Shown: positions 51,749 through 62,320, counted from the stretch's first letter. The stretch: 64,000 bases of DNA from Streptomyces hundungensis (GCF_003627815.1 NZ_CP032698.1:3410001-3474000); one strand, 5' to 3'. The notes: a model not told the origin generated them from the letters alone. Made by a program: numbers and translations.

Positions 51749-53173
51749 TCACGCCCCCACCGCCGCCAGCACCCGCAGCAACGCGTCCAGCGTGCCCGGC
51801 CACGCCGAGTCGGAGGGTGTGCCGTAGCCGACGACGAGGCCGTTCCACTCCGCGGCGTTCGCGTCGGGGTGGCGGAACGCCCCGAGGCCCTGGATGGCGA
51901 GGCCCTGCCACGCGGCTGCTTGGACCACTCTGCGTTCATCGACACCCGGCGGCAGACTCAGCACGACGTGAAGTCCCGCCGCGAGCCCGGTCACTCCGAT
52001 GTCGGGCGCGTGCTCGGCCAGCGCCGCGACCAGTTCGTCCCGCCGGCGCCGGTAGTGCAGCCGCATGCCGCGAACATGGCGGTCGTAGGCGCCGGAGTCG
52101 ATGAACTCGGCGAGCGTGAGCTGGTCCAGCACCCCGCACGAGTCGCCGTGGCCCTTCGCCTCCGCCACGCTTCCGACGAGCGATTCGGGCAACACCATCC
52201 AGCCCAGCCGTAGACCGGGCGCCAGCGACTTGCTGGCCGTACCCATGTAGACGACCCGATCGGGGTCGAGTCCTTGCAGCGCGCCGACCGGCTGGCGGTC
52301 GTAGCGGAACTCGCCGTCGTAGTCGTCCTCCAGGATCAGTCCGCCGGTGGCGCGCGCCCAGTCGACGGCCGCCGCGCGCCGGTCGGGCAGCAGCGGGAGC
52401 CCGATCGGGAACTGGTGCGCCGGTGTCATGAGCACCGCCCCCACCCCTCTGTCGTTCCCCAACTCGTCGGCGCGGGTGCCCTGTTCGTCGATCGAGAGCG
52501 GCGTGGTGCGCAGCCCCGCGTCGCTGAGCAGCTTCCAGTGGAAGTCGAGTCCGTACGCCTCGACCGCCACCTGCCGGGCCCGGCGCGCCCGCAGCACCTG
52601 GCCCATCAGCATCAGGCCGTGCACGAAGCCGGAGCAGACGACGATGCGCTCCGGTGAGGCGTACACGCCGCGTGAGCGGGCCAGATAGTCCGCGAGGACC
52701 GTGCGCAGTTCGACGCGGCCGCGCGGATCGCCGAAGCCGAACGCCTCATGCGGGGCCGCCGCGAGCGCCCGGCGGGCCGCCTTGAGCCACTCGGCGCGCG
52801 GGAAGCGGGCGAGGTCGGGCGAGCCCGCCATCAGGCTGTAGGTGGGCTTGCGGCGGGTCGGCAGCCGGTGGACGCGGCCCCGGTCGGGGCGGGCCGCGGC
52901 GCGCTGGGCCACCCGCGTCCCCGACCCCTGGCGGGCGGTGAGCCAGCCTTCCGCGACCAGCTCGGCGTAGGCGTCGGCGACGGTGTTGCGGGCGATGCCG
53001 AGGTCCGCGGCGAGGGTGCGCGAGGAGGGCAGCCGGGTGCCGGGGGTGAGCCGTCCCCCGCGCACGGCCTCGCGCAGCGCGTCCATGAGCCCGGAGCGCA
53101 GGCCCGCGCCCTTCAGGTCGAGATGGAGATCGACACCGAGCGTTTCCGCCGAAGTGGCCCAGGATTTCACCAT
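51749..53173 (-). CDS. MocR/PdxR-type GntR regulator with aminotransferase-like domain
   Basis: The 474-residue protein has a winged helix domain (about 20-85: GLMDALREAVRGGRLTPGTR, LPSSRTLAADLGIARNTVAD), then a class I aminotransferase-like domain with EAYGLDFHW, TPAHQFPIGLPLLP, EDDYDGEFRY and MGTASKSLAPGLRLGWM, whose Lys would bind PLP. Such regulators sense PLP or amino compounds. The ATG at 53173 is divergent from the AhpD-like gene (47 bp apart) and probably controls it. A 234-bp copy of part of this gene lies at 49398-49631. Confidence 0.9.
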   Translation of the reverse strand: MVKSWATSAETLGVDLHLDLKGAGLRSGLMDALREAVRGGRLTPGTRLPSSRTLAADLGIARNTVADAYAELVAEGWLTARQGSGTRVAQRAAARPDRGRVHRLPTRRKPTYSLMAGSPDLARFPRAEWLKAARRALAAAPHEAFGFGDPRGRVELRTVLADYLARSRGVYASPERIVVCSGFVHGLMLMGQVLRARRARQVAVEAYGLDFHWKLLSDAGLRTTPLSIDEQGTRADELGNDRGVGAVLMTPAHQFPIGLPLLPDRRAAAVDWARATGGLILEDDYDGEFRYDRQPVGALQGLDPDRVVYMGTASKSLAPGLRLGWMVLPESLVGSVAEAKGHGDSCGVLDQLTLAEFIDSGAYDRHVRGMRLHYRRRRDELVAALAEHAPDIGVTGLAAGLHVVLSLPPGVDERRVVQAAAWQGLAIQGLGAFRHPDANAAEWNGLVVGYGTPSDSAWPGTLDALLRVLAAVGA

Positions 53174-53207
53174 GGGAATGGACCATACCCGGGTGCCACA
53201 CGAACCG

Positions 53208-53213
53208 TACGGT
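53208..53213 (+). promoter_or_regulatory. Leaderless-type -10 box (TACGGT)
   Basis: TACGGT ends 6 bp before the ATG at 53220. It lies inside the 46-bp region shared with the divergent mocR gene, where MocR would be expected to bind. Confidence 0.45.
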
Positions 53214-53219
53214 CGTCCC

Positions 53220-53717
53220 ATGACCACCAACGAGAGCAAGACCTACGCACCCGAGCACGCCCCCCGCCTCCCCTGGGCCAAGGCCGCGCCCGAGGTCTAC
53301 AAGGCCATGATCAAGCTGAACGCCGCCGCCGAGCAGGGCATCGATCCGGTGATCGCCGAGCTGGTCAAGATCCGCGCCTCCCAGCTCAACCACTGCGCCC
53401 TCTGCCTCGACATGCACACCAAGGACGCGCTCGCGGCCGGCGAGTCGGTGGAGCGAATCATCCAGCTCAGTGCCTGGGAGGAGTCGGCGCACTTCTACAC
53501 CGAGAAGGAGCTCGCGGCGCTCGAACTGACCGAGGCGGTCACGGTGTTGACCGACGGCTTCGTCCCGGACGAGGTGTACGAGCGCGCCGCCAAGCACTTC
53601 GACGAGGCCGAGCTGGCCCACCTCATCGCGGCCATCACCGTCATCAACGCCTGGAACCGCTTCGGCGTGACCACCCGTGGGGTGCCGGGCCACTACACCC
53701 CCGGCATGTACAAGTGA
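53220..53717 (+). CDS. Carboxymuconolactone decarboxylase/AhpD-like protein
   Basis: The 165-residue protein has the AhpD signature LNHCALCLDMHTKDALAAGE with the CxxC and His of the peroxidase-like site. RIIQLSAWEESAHFYTEKE and LIAAITVINAWNRFGVTTR follow. Members detoxify peroxides or act on small lactones; the CxxC form favours alkylhydroperoxidase activity. It is divergent from mocR, which likely regulates it. Confidence 0.9.
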   Translation: MTTNESKTYAPEHAPRLPWAKAAPEVYKAMIKLNAAAEQGIDPVIAELVKIRASQLNHCALCLDMHTKDALAAGESVERIIQLSAWEESAHFYTEKELAALELTEAVTVLTDGFVPDEVYERAAKHFDEAELAHLIAAITVINAWNRFGVTTRGVPGHYTPGMYK

Positions 53718-53797
53718 CCCTGCCGTCAGGGGAGTTACCGTTCGCAGGGCCGCCTCACGCGAGTCCTGCGGCACCGCACAGCACCAGGAGAGACACC

Positions 53798-54526
53798 ATG
53801 GCACAGCCGAGTCCCGCCGCCGCCTTCCGCGCCCTGCACCAGGGGCGCGCATCGGGCGACCCGCTGGTCCTGCCGGGACCCTGGGACGCGGCCAGCGCCC
53901 GGGTCTTCGAGGATGCGGGGTTCCCCGCCCTGGCGACGCCGAGCGCGGGGGTCTCGGCGTCGTTGGGGTACGAGGACGGCTCGACCCCGGCGGAGGAGAT
54001 GTTCGCCGCCGTCGCCCGGATCGTACGGTCCGTCTCGATCCCGGTCTCCGCGGACGTCGAGGGCGGCTACGGCCTCGCTCCCAAGGAGTTGGTGGCCCGC
54101 CTCCTGGAGACGGGCGCGGTCGGCTGCAACCTGGAGGACTCCGCCGAGGGCGTCCTCAAGGACCCGGCCCGGCACGCCGACTGGCTGGCCGAGGTGCGGG
54201 CGGAGGCGGGCGACGCGCTGTTCATCAACGCCCGGGTCGACACCTATCTGCGCGGCGTGCCCGAGCTCGACGCGGCGATCGCGCGGGCCCGGGCCTATGT
54301 GGCGGCGGGCGCGGACGGCGTGTACCCGTTCGGCGCGCCCCCGGAGCACCTGCCGAAGATCGCGGCGGCCGTCCCGGTGCCGGTCAACATGGCGGTCCTG
54401 CCGGACGCCCCCGGGCCGCGCCGGCTTGGCGAGTTGGGCGCGGGCCGCATCACCTTCGGGCCCGGCCTCCAGATCCGCGCGACGCAGGCGGTGCGGGACA
54501 TCGCCCGCCAGGTGCGCGAGCTGTAG
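53798..54526 (+). CDS. Isocitrate lyase/PEP mutase superfamily protein
   Basis: The 242-residue TIM-barrel protein has LVLPGPWDAASARVFEDAGF, GVSASLGYEDG, the metal-binding SADVEGGYG and GCNLEDSAEG, and NARVDTYLRG. The KKCGH loop of isocitrate lyase is absent, so it belongs to the PEP mutase-like/oxaloacetate-hydrolase-like group. RBS CAGGAGAG precedes the ATG. It is 80 bp downstream of the AhpD-like gene and may share its transcript. The reaction is unknown. Confidence 0.87.
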   Translation: MAQPSPAAAFRALHQGRASGDPLVLPGPWDAASARVFEDAGFPALATPSAGVSASLGYEDGSTPAEEMFAAVARIVRSVSIPVSADVEGGYGLAPKELVARLLETGAVGCNLEDSAEGVLKDPARHADWLAEVRAEAGDALFINARVDTYLRGVPELDAAIARARAYVAAGADGVYPFGAPPEHLPKIAAAVPVPVNMAVLPDAPGPRRLGELGAGRITFGPGLQIRATQAVRDIARQVREL

Positions 54527-54546
54527 CGATGCATACGTGAACGAGG

Positions 54547-54573
54547 GTGCCCCGGCCGAAGCGGCCGGGGCAC
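54547..54573. terminator. Bidirectional terminator hairpin
   Basis: GTGCCCCGGCCG-AAG-CGGCCGGGGCAC is a perfect 12-bp stem with a 3-nt loop between two convergent genes. Confidence 0.85.
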
Positions 54574-54592
54574 GCGCGCGTTCGCGTATCCG

Positions 54593-55075
54593 CTACTCGT
54601 CGTCCGGCTCGTCCTGGGCGCGCAGGCCCGCCACCCACATCGGCATCAGCCAGTGCGCGACCAGGGCGCCGAGCAGCACCGGAAGGACCACGCCCGTCAG
54701 GTCCCCGCCCGCCATCGCGTATCCCCCGACACCGAGCACGGTGACGAGCAGCAGCCCCGTGGTGAGGCGGTGGGCGCGGGCCAGCACCTCGCTGCGCTCG
54801 GCGCGCTGACGCTCGTCCAGGGCCCGGCGGCGCAGTTCGAGCAGGCCCCGGGTGGCGGCGTTGATGGCGCCGGTGGCCACGCACCACGGCAGCAGCAGGG
54901 CGAGCAGAACGAACGGGTGGCGCCCCCAGCTCGCCACGGACGCGGCGGTCAGCAGGACGTGGACCGCGACCACGGTCCGGCGCCGCGCCGCGGTCGCGTA
55001 CAGCGGCGCCGCCTCCCGCCGGTTCATGATCGCCTGCATCCGGCGGTCGTAGCGCGTCAGTTGGGCGTTGCTCAC
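54593..55075 (-). CDS. Small membrane protein coupled to an XRE regulator
   Basis: The 160-residue protein has four hydrophobic helices: TVVAVHVLLTAASVASW, FVLLALLLPWCVATGAINAA, GLLLVTVLGVGGYAMAG and GVVLPVLLGALVAHWLMPMW. An Arg-rich linker (RRRALDERQRAERSEVL) lies between them. The family is not recognised. The GTG start overlaps the upstream XRE stop by four bases (GTGA), so the two form a regulator/membrane pair of the kind seen with small transcription factors like YozG/YgzD. Confidence 0.75.
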   Translation of the reverse strand: MSNAQLTRYDRRMQAIMNRREAAPLYATAARRRTVVAVHVLLTAASVASWGRHPFVLLALLLPWCVATGAINAATRGLLELRRRALDERQRAERSEVLARAHRLTTGLLLVTVLGVGGYAMAGGDLTGVVLPVLLGALVAHWLMPMWVAGLRAQDEPDDE

Positions 55076-55317
55076 TGGTTCCTCCCGTAGGCCTCGTCGG
55101 TGAGCGGGCGGAACGGTTCGAGGGAGAACAGCGCCTCGACCGGCAGGCCGAAGTACCGCGCGATCTTCAACGCCAGGTCGAGGCTCGGGTTGTACTGCCC
55201 GCGCTCGATGTAGCCGATGGTCTGGTAGTGGGCACCCACCGCCTCGGCCAGGCTCTGGCGCGACACCTTCCGTTCGGCACGCACCATCGCCAACCTGTTG
55301 TGCACCTGCTCGCTCAT
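55072..55317 (-). CDS. Small XRE-family transcriptional regulator
   Basis: The 81-residue protein consists of one Cro/CI helix-turn-helix: NRLAMVRAERKVSRQSLAEA, VGAHYQTIGYIERGQYNPSL and DLALKIARYFGLPVEALFSL. It lacks a ligand domain. It is translationally coupled to the membrane protein downstream and divergent from a short gene at 55369. Confidence 0.9.
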   Translation of the reverse strand: MSEQVHNRLAMVRAERKVSRQSLAEAVGAHYQTIGYIERGQYNPSLDLALKIARYFGLPVEALFSLEPFRPLTDEAYGRNQ

Positions 55318-55368
55318 GTATAAGAAGTACTACATCGAGGAGCAGGAACACAACGAACGGGGAGTCCC

Positions 55369-55686
55369 ATGTGGGGTCGCAAGGAGATGTCGGTCCTGGT
55401 GCTGCGGGACGCGGACGAGATCGCGGGGGCGCTGCGCGAGGCGCTGACGGACGCGGGTGAGGCCGAGCGGCCCGGCTTGGAGGCGGCCCTGGCCATCGTC
55501 GAGCGGGCGGCCGAGCGGCCGGAGCGCGAGCTGCGCGGGCGCTGGGTGCGCGAGCAGCGGGCCTCGGTCGGCTACGCGGGCCCCGACGACGAGTCGGTAC
55601 GGGCCGTCAAGGCGCTGCGCCAGGCGCGGCCGGAGCTCAGCCTGCTCGCCGCCGTCCAGCTGACCCGGGACGCGGCGCGGGAGTAG
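55369..55686 (+). CDS. Small hypothetical alpha-helical protein
   Basis: The 105-residue acidic/basic helical protein reads MWGRKEMSVLVLRDADEIAG, ALREALTDAGEAERPGLEAA and AVKALRQARPELSLLAAVQL. It has no membrane segment or Cys. CGGGGAGTCCC precedes the ATG. Its C-terminal third (KALRQARPELSLLAAVQLTR) resembles ribosomal L7/L12 C-terminal-domain-like actinobacterial proteins, but this is uncertain. It is followed by a strong hairpin. Confidence 0.7.
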   Translation: MWGRKEMSVLVLRDADEIAGALREALTDAGEAERPGLEAALAIVERAAERPERELRGRWVREQRASVGYAGPDDESVRAVKALRQARPELSLLAAVQLTRDAARE

Positions 55687-55697
55687 GCGGGAACGGG

Positions 55698-55728
55698 CGA
55701 AGCCCCGGCAGTGGCTGCCGGGGCTTCG
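55698..55728. terminator. Strong bidirectional terminator
   Basis: CGAAGCCCCGGCAG-TGG-CTGCCGGGGCTTCG has a perfect 14-bp stem and a 3-nt loop, 11 bp after the stop of the preceding gene. Confidence 0.85.
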
Positions 55729-55774
55729 TCACGGGTGCTTCAACGGGCGTACCGCCGGGCCCGGTTGGGGCTGG

Positions 55775-55843
55775 GCGCCGGGCCCGGTTGCGGCCGGGCG
55801 CCGGGCCCGGTTGCGGCCGGGCGCCGGGCCCGGTTGCGGCCGG
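55775..55843. repeat. Three perfect tandem copies of a 23-bp unit downstream of mdh
   Basis: Each unit contains GCGCCGGGCCCGG then TTGCGGCCGG; a fourth, imperfect copy precedes at about 55749-55774. Units are 23 bp head-to-tail with no spacers, so this is a minisatellite-like array. It ends 2 bp before the mdh stop codon. Confidence 0.85.
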
Positions 55844-55845
55844 GC

Positions 55846-57110
<1,265 letters not shown>

Positions 57111-57240
57111 TGGGCTGGTCGCGCAGTTCCCCGCGCCCCTAGCGGGATCGGTGCCGGCCCGCATCGGCCACCTCAGCCCGTCCGGCGATTGAGGACGAGC
57201 GCCCTTAAGGCGCGAACGGGGTCTGGGGTGGAGCCCCAGG
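57111..57240. repeat. Intergenic repeat copy B
   Basis: Contains GCGCAGTTCCCCGCGCCCCT, TCCGGCGATTGAGGACGAGC, CGCCCTTAAGGCG and the terminal CTGGGGTGGAGCCCCAG hairpin, in the same order as copy A at 34.6 kb. Copies B and C are adjacent and in the same orientation. Confidence 0.8.
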
Positions 57241-57402
57241 AAACCCCGGTTTCGGCTGCGGACCGTGCGTGGCTGGGCGCGCAGTTCCCCGCGCCCCCAG
57301 CGGGGTCGGTGCTGGCCAGCACAGGCATACCCAGCCTGTCCGGCGATTGAGGACGAGCGCCGTTCAGGCGCGAACGGGGTCTGGGGCGAAGCCCCAGGGG
57401 GG
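57241..57402. repeat. Intergenic repeat copy C with terminator hairpin
   Basis: Contains GCGCAGTTCCCCGCGCCCCC, TCCGGCGATTGAGGACGAGC, a changed palindrome (GCCGTTCAGGCG) and CTGGGGC-GAA-GCCCCAG at 57381-57397. The hairpin sits just beyond the DUF3017 stop and likely ends the folD-DUF3017 transcript. Confidence 0.8.
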
Positions 57403-57415
57403 CGGCTGGGGGTCG

Positions 57416-57913
57416 TCAGCGGACCGTGAAGTGGACCGCGTCCTCCAGGAACGGGATGTTCAGCCAGGGCCGGGGCTGAGCCATGAGGGCGAGCAGCACG
57501 ATGACCACGCCGAGCACCCCGTACGTGGTGATGTCGGTGAAGCGGGACCTGACGGCGAGCATGCCGACCGACGGCAGGGTCCAGCGCAGGGCCGCGCCCG
57601 CCATCAGGGCGGCGCCGATGATGACGAGCCCGACCCGGAAGGCCTGCCCGAACGGCTCGGTCGCCACCGTCAACAGGCCGAAGCCCACCGCGATCAGCAC
57701 GGTGAGCAGCGGCCACTGACGGGCGGGTGCGGGCGCGTCACCGGGCGCGGCACGACCGCCGCCCTCGGGGCGCGCGGTGTCCCGTGTGACGGAGGGGAAC
57801 CGGCGTGAGCCGCCCGCGCGGGCCCGCGCCGACGACGCGTCACCGGCGGGCTCGCCCCCGGCGGCCGACGGCTCCGCCTCCGTGGCCGGCTCATGACTCC
57901 TACCAGCACCCAT
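57416..57913 (-). CDS. DUF3017 family membrane protein
   Basis: The 165-residue protein has a disordered, charged N-terminal half and three hydrophobic helices (WPLLTVLIAVGFGLLTVATE, VGLVIIGAALMAGAALRWTL, TYGVLGVVIVLLALM). This matches the actinobacterial DUF3017 family, which is almost always next to folD. It starts at ATG 57913, 18 bp after the folD stop, so the two are co-transcribed. Function is unknown. Confidence 0.85.
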   Translation of the reverse strand: MGAGRSHEPATEAEPSAAGGEPAGDASSARARAGGSRRFPSVTRDTARPEGGGRAAPGDAPAPARQWPLLTVLIAVGFGLLTVATEPFGQAFRVGLVIIGAALMAGAALRWTLPSVGMLAVRSRFTDITTYGVLGVVIVLLALMAQPRPWLNIPFLEDAVHFTVR

Positions 57914-57931
57914 GGCGTCAGGCCTTTCCGG

Positions 57932-58792
57932 TCAGCCCGCTTGGGCGGCGAGCTCGGCCGCCTCGACGACGTTGACGAGCAACTGGGCGCGGGTCATCGG
58001 GCCCACCCCGCCGGGGTTGGGCGACAGCCAGCCGGCCACCTCGGCGACACCGGGGTGCACATCGCCGAGGATCTTGCCGCTCTCGTCGCGGCTGACGCCG
58101 ACGTCGAGGACGGCCGCTCCCGGCTTCACGTCCTCCGGCTTGATCAGGTGCGGGACACCGGCCGCGGCGATGATGATGTCCGCCTGCCGCAGGTGCGCCG
58201 ACAGATCACGCGTGCCGGTGTGGCACTGGGTGACCGTCGCGTTCTCGGAGCGCCGGGTGAGCAGCAGCGGCATGGAACGCCCGATGGTGACACCGCGTCC
58301 GACCACGACGACCTCGGCCCCGTTGATCTCCACGCCGTGCTTGCGGAGCAACTGGATGATGCCGTACGGGGTGCAGGGCAGCGGGCCGGGCTCGTTGAGG
58401 ACGAGCCGGCCCAGGCTCATCGGGTGCAGCCCGTCGGCGTCCTTCGCCGGGTCCATCAGCTCCAGGACGCGGTTCTCGTCGATGCCCTTGGGCAGCGGCA
58501 GCTGGACGATGTAGCCGGTGCACTCGGGGTTGTCGTTCAACTCCCGCACCACCGCCTCGATCTCCTCCTGCGTGGCGGTGGCGGGCAGCTCGCGCTGGAT
58601 GGAGGCGATGCCGACCTGGGCACAGTCGCGGTGCTTGCCCGCGACGTACTTCTGGCTGCCGGGGTCCTCCCCGACGAGGACGGTTCCCAGGCCGGGTGTG
58701 ATGCCCCGTTCCTTCAGGGCCGCCACGCGGACGGCCAGTTCGGACTTGATCGCTGCGGCGGTGGCCTTGCCATCGAGAATCTGGGCGGTCAT
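57932..58792 (-). CDS. folD: Bifunctional methylene-THF dehydrogenase/methenyl-THF cyclohydrolase
   Basis: The 286-residue protein has [13 protein letters not shown] with the catalytic Tyr/Lys, [24 protein letters not shown] with the conserved Asp, and [17 protein letters not shown] for NADP binding. It interconverts one-carbon folates for purine synthesis. ATG 58792 gives the family length and has GGGAAA upstream. No ZTP riboswitch is visible in its leader, unlike glyA. Confidence 0.96.
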   Translation of the reverse strand: MTAQILDGKATAAAIKSELAVRVAALKERGITPGLGTVLVGEDPGSQKYVAGKHRDCAQVGIASIQRELPATATQEEIEAVVRELNDNPECTGYIVQLPLPKGIDENRVLELMDPAKDADGLHPMSLGRLVLNEPGPLPCTPYGIIQLLRKHGVEINGAEVVVVGRGVTIGRSMPLLLTRRSENATVTQCHTGTRDLSAHLRQADIIIAAAGVPHLIKPEDVKPGAAVLDVGVSRDESGKILGDVHPGVAEVAGWLSPNPGGVGPMTRAQLLVNVVEAAELAAQAG

Positions 58793-58997
58793 GTTTCCCA
58801 TTCTTTCAGGGCGACGCATGATCGCCCAAGTTGCACTTGCACAACACATCCAGCAACCGGCTGGACAAACTTATGTCTCGTTTAGAACGATGATCCGCGC
58901 AGTGCCGCGGGCAGTGCCGGGGGGCGATCCGCTCATAACAGCTATTCCTCCGCTCGGGCCGCGTCGTCCCCGCAACACCAACGGAGGAACACCCGTC
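58793..58997. other. Divergent promoter region of folD and the RDD gene
   Basis: Includes a TTGCAC direct repeat (AAGTTGCACTTGCACAACAC near 58830) in the folD leader and the ACGGAGGAA site of the RDD gene. No gene is seen. Confidence 0.45.
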
Positions 58998-59753
58998 ATG
59001 AGCTTCGGCGACCCGAACAACCCCTACGGGCAGCAGCCCCAACAGCCGCCGCAGGGTGGCCCCTACGGTCAGCAGCAGGGCCAGCCCGGTTACGGCTACC
59101 CGCAGGGCCAGCAGGCCCCCCAGGGCGTCCCCCCGCAGCAGGGCTACGGCTACCCGCAGCAGCCCGGCCAGGCCCCCGGCCAGCCGCAGTACGGCGCCTA
59201 CCCGCAGGCTCCGGGCACCCTCCAGGCCAACAACGGCATGATCAACGTGCCGGTGCTCGGCACCGTCGAGGTCGCCTCGATGGGCCGCCGGCTCGGCGCC
59301 CGCCTGATCGACGGCGCCGCGATCGGCATCATCCTCGGCATCCTCATGGCGGTCGGCCTGGCCGGCGCCGTCGGCATCGCCAAGGACTGCGACCCCAACT
59401 CGGTCGACTACACGTCCTGCATGAACGACGCCAGCGCCGGCTTCATCTCCGTGATGTTCACCTGGATCGCCGTCATCGGCGCGTTCACGCTGCTCTACGA
59501 GTGGCTGATGGTCTCCCTCGTCGGCGCGACCCTGGGCAAGATGGCCCTCGGCCTGCGCGTGGTGAAGGAGAACACGGGCCAGAACCCGGGTCTGGGCGCG
59601 GGCTTCATCCGCTACATCATCCCGATCGTCGGCGCGTTCCTGTGCTACATCGGCGCCATCCTGGTCTACCTGTCGCCGTTCTTCGACAACTCCGGCAAGC
59701 TCCAGGGCTGGCACGACCGTGCCGCCGGCACGCTGGTGATCAAGAAGCCGTAA
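58998..59753 (+). CDS. RDD family membrane protein with Gln/Gly/Pro/Tyr-rich N-terminus
   Basis: The 251-residue protein starts with about 85 residues of low complexity (GQQPQQPPQGGPYGQQQGQP, GYGYPQ repeats). An RDD domain follows: MGRRLGARLIDGAAIGIILG, LLYEWLMVSLVGATLGKMAL, GLRVVKENTG and KLQGWHDRAAGTLVIKK, with three to four membrane helices. The conserved Arg and two Asp that name the family are visible (R in RLGARLID; D in LID and WHD). Function is unsettled. ACGGAGGAA precedes the ATG. Confidence 0.9.
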   Translation: MSFGDPNNPYGQQPQQPPQGGPYGQQQGQPGYGYPQGQQAPQGVPPQQGYGYPQQPGQAPGQPQYGAYPQAPGTLQANNGMINVPVLGTVEVASMGRRLGARLIDGAAIGIILGILMAVGLAGAVGIAKDCDPNSVDYTSCMNDASAGFISVMFTWIAVIGAFTLLYEWLMVSLVGATLGKMALGLRVVKENTGQNPGLGAGFIRYIIPIVGAFLCYIGAILVYLSPFFDNSGKLQGWHDRAAGTLVIKKP

Positions 59754-59772
59754 CCGTCACCGTACGGTCGCC

Positions 59773-59800
59773 GGGCCGCGCTCCCCTGGGGGCGCGGCCC
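59773..59800. terminator. Terminator between convergent RDD and purH genes
   Basis: GGGCCGCGC / GCGCGGCCC is a perfect 9-bp stem with a 10-nt loop. Confidence 0.7.
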
Positions 59801-59815
59801 TTCGCGCGTCGGGGG

Positions 59816-61390
59816 TCAGTGGAAGAAGTGCCGGGTGCCGGTGAAGTACATCGTCACGCCCGCCTTCTTCGCGGCCTCAACCACCAGCTCGTCACGGACC
59901 GAACCGCCGGGCTGGACCACGGCCTTGACCCCGGCGTTCGCCAGGATTTCGAAGCCGTCGGGGAACGGGAAGAACGCGTCCGACGCGGCGTAGGAGCCAC
60001 GCGCCCGGTCCTCGCCGGCCCGCTCCACCGCGAGCTTCGCGGAGTCGACCCGGTTGACCTGGCCCATGCCGACGCCGACCGAGGCGCCGTCCTTGGCGAG
60101 CAGGATCGCGTTGGACTTGACGGCGCGACAGGCGATCCAGGCGAAGGCGAGTTCCTTCAACTCGGCCTCGGACAGGGCCTCTCCGCTCGCCAGCGTCCAG
60201 TTGGCGGGGTCGTCGCCCTCGGCCTGGAAGACGTCGGTGTGCTGGAGCACGGCGCCGCCGGAGACGGGCTTGAGGTCGCCGGGCTGGTGCGGGGTGCCGT
60301 CGACCTTGAGCACCCGGATGTTCTTCTTGCGGGCCAGCACCTCGACCGCGCCGTCCTCGTAGTCCGGGGCGGCGATGACCTCGGTGAAGATCTCGGCGAC
60401 CTGCTCGGCCATCGCCACCGTCACCGGCCGGTTGACGGCGATGACCCCGCCGAACGCGGAGAGCGGGTCGCACTCGTGCGCCTTGCGGTGCGCGGTGGCG
60501 AGGTCGTCGGCGATCGCGATGCCGCACGGGTTGGCGTGCTTGATGATCGCGACGCAGGGCTCGTCGTGGTCGTAGGCGGCGCGGCGCGCGGCCTCGGTGT
60601 CCACGTAGTTGTTGAAGGACATCTCCTTGCCGTGCAGTTGCTCGGCGTTGGCGATGCCGCCCGGCTGTCCGTCGGTGTAGAGGGCCGCGGCCTGGTGCGG
60701 GTTCTCGCCGTAGCGCAGCGTCGACTTGCGCTCCCAGGTGCCGCCGAGGAACTCGGGGAGCTGGGCGCCGCCCTCCTCGGGCGCGTACACATTGGTCATC
60801 CAGGACGCCACGGCCACGTCGTACGCGGCGGTGTGCTGGAACGCTTCTGCCGCCAGGCGCTTGCGGGCGGTCAGGTCGAAGCCGCCGTTCTTGACCGCGT
60901 CGAGCACGGCCGCGTACCGCTGCGGGCTGGTGACCACGGCGACCGACGGGTGGTTCTTGGCGGCGGCGCGGACCATCGAGGGGCCGCCGATGTCGATCTG
61001 CTCCACGCACTCGTCGGGGCTCGCGCCGGAGGCGACGGTCTCCTTGAACGGGTACAGGTTGACCACGACGAGCTCGAAGGGGCGTACGCCGAGCTCGTCG
61101 AGCTGCGCGCGGTGCGCGTCGAGGCGCAGGTCGGCGAGGATGCCCGCGTGCACCTTGGGGTGCAGCGTCTTGACCCGGCCGTCGAGACACTCGGGGAACC
61201 CGGTGAGCTCCTCGACCTTGGTCACCGGCACCCCGGCGGCGGCGATCTTCGCGGCGGTCGACCCGGTGGACACCAGCTCGACCCCGGCCGCGTGGAGCCC
61301 TTGCGCCAGCTCCTCAAGGCCCGTCTTGTCATAGACGCTGACCAGCGCCCGCCGGATGGGCTTGACGGTGTCCGTACTAACCGAGTTCAC
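59816..61390 (-). CDS. purH: Bifunctional AICAR formyltransferase/IMP cyclohydrolase
   Basis: The 524-residue enzyme carries out the last two steps of IMP synthesis. The N-terminal cyclohydrolase half has [24 protein letters not shown]-type [17 protein letters not shown] and NLYPFKETV. The C-terminal transformylase half has [24 protein letters not shown] and [20 protein letters not shown]. The start GTG 61390 overlaps the end of purN by 14 bp; the conserved part begins about 11 residues later. ZMP, its substrate, is the ligand of the riboswitch class found upstream of glyA in this window. Confidence 0.96.
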   Translation of the reverse strand: MNSVSTDTVKPIRRALVSVYDKTGLEELAQGLHAAGVELVSTGSTAAKIAAAGVPVTKVEELTGFPECLDGRVKTLHPKVHAGILADLRLDAHRAQLDELGVRPFELVVVNLYPFKETVASGASPDECVEQIDIGGPSMVRAAAKNHPSVAVVTSPQRYAAVLDAVKNGGFDLTARKRLAAEAFQHTAAYDVAVASWMTNVYAPEEGGAQLPEFLGGTWERKSTLRYGENPHQAAALYTDGQPGGIANAEQLHGKEMSFNNYVDTEAARRAAYDHDEPCVAIIKHANPCGIAIADDLATAHRKAHECDPLSAFGGVIAVNRPVTVAMAEQVAEIFTEVIAAPDYEDGAVEVLARKKNIRVLKVDGTPHQPGDLKPVSGGAVLQHTDVFQAEGDDPANWTLASGEALSEAELKELAFAWIACRAVKSNAILLAKDGASVGVGMGQVNRVDSAKLAVERAGEDRARGSYAASDAFFPFPDGFEILANAGVKAVVQPGGSVRDELVVEAAKKAGVTMYFTGTRHFFH

Positions 61391-62057
61391 CGATCTGAAC
61401 CTTTCGTCCCTCAATGCGGTAGCCGTTACGGGCCAGGCGCCCCACGACATCGACGAGCAGCGCTCGCTCGACTTCCTTGATCCGCTCATGGAGAGCGGCT
61501 TCATCGTCCTCGTCCCGGATCTCGACCACGCCCTGGGCGATGATCGGGCCGGTGTCGACGCCGTCGTCGACGAAGTGGACGGTGCACCCGGTGACCCGCG
61601 CGCCGTACGCGAGCGCGTCGCGTACGCCGTGGGCTCCGGGGAAACTGGGCAGCAGCGCGGGGTGGGTGTTGACCACCCGGCCGCCGAACCGGGCGAGGAA
61701 CTCCTTGCCCACGATCTTCATGAACCCGGCGGAGACCACCAGGTCCGGCGCGTACGCCTCGGTGGCCGCGGCGAGCGCCGCGTCCCACTCCTCGCGCGAG
61801 CCGTGGTCCTTGACCCGGCAGACGAAGGTGGGGAGGCCGGCCCGCTCGGCGCGCTCCAGGCCCGCGATGGCGTCCCGGTCGGCGCCCACGGCCACGATCT
61901 CGGCGCCGTAACCGTCCGGATCGGCGGCGATGGCGTCGAGCAGGGCCTGAAGGTTCGTGCCGGACCCGGACACCAGCACCACGAGCCGGGCGGGCCGGGT
62001 CGTTCCGGGCGGGACGCGATCGGGGGAGGCGGACGCGGAGGTGGGCGGGGAGGCCAC
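61377..62057 (-). CDS. purN: Phosphoribosylglycinamide formyltransferase
   Basis: The 226-residue enzyme formylates GAR with 10-formyl-THF in purine synthesis. [60 protein letters not shown] with the catalytic Asn/His, and [15 protein letters not shown] with the catalytic Asp are intact. About 20 extra N-terminal residues precede the core; GTG 62057 may therefore be slightly too early. It overlaps purH and forms a purN-purH operon. Confidence 0.96.
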   Translation of the reverse strand: MASPPTSASASPDRVPPGTTRPARLVVLVSGSGTNLQALLDAIAADPDGYGAEIVAVGADRDAIAGLERAERAGLPTFVCRVKDHGSREEWDAALAAATEAYAPDLVVSAGFMKIVGKEFLARFGGRVVNTHPALLPSFPGAHGVRDALAYGARVTGCTVHFVDDGVDTGPIIAQGVVEIRDEDDEAALHERIKEVERALLVDVVGRLARNGYRIEGRKVQIGELG

Positions 62058-62176
62058 GGCGGGGCTCTTTCTCGCGGTCGTACGTCTTTGTGTGGTCGTA
62101 CGAACGAATCGTGCCCCTCGATACGGGGAACTCTACGAAAGCGCCGACCGTCAGCAACGATACCGGCACACCGGAC

Positions 62177-62197
62177 GGCCCCCACGGGACGGGGGCC
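62177..62197. promoter_or_regulatory. GC hairpin in the purN/62321 divergent region
   Basis: GGCCCCC / GGGGGCC forms a 7-bp stem with a 7-nt loop, 120 bp upstream of purN and close to a TAGCGT box (62209-62214) for the divergent gene. It might be an attenuator or protein-binding site. No ZTP-riboswitch blocks are present in this 263-bp gap. Confidence 0.35.
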
Positions 62198-62320
62198 GGA
62201 CCGCCAGGTAGCGTCTGGGAGGACGCCACGAGACGAGACCTGTCTCACTTACTTGTTTGCGAGATGTGACCCCCTGGCCCGACCGGCCGGCGGGGGTTCC
62301 GAGGGGAAGACGTTCACCAG

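Noticed and set aside
58793..58997. Possible ZTP riboswitch before folD
   Set aside because: The CGACTGGCG and CCGCCTGGGCA blocks seen upstream of glyA are absent.
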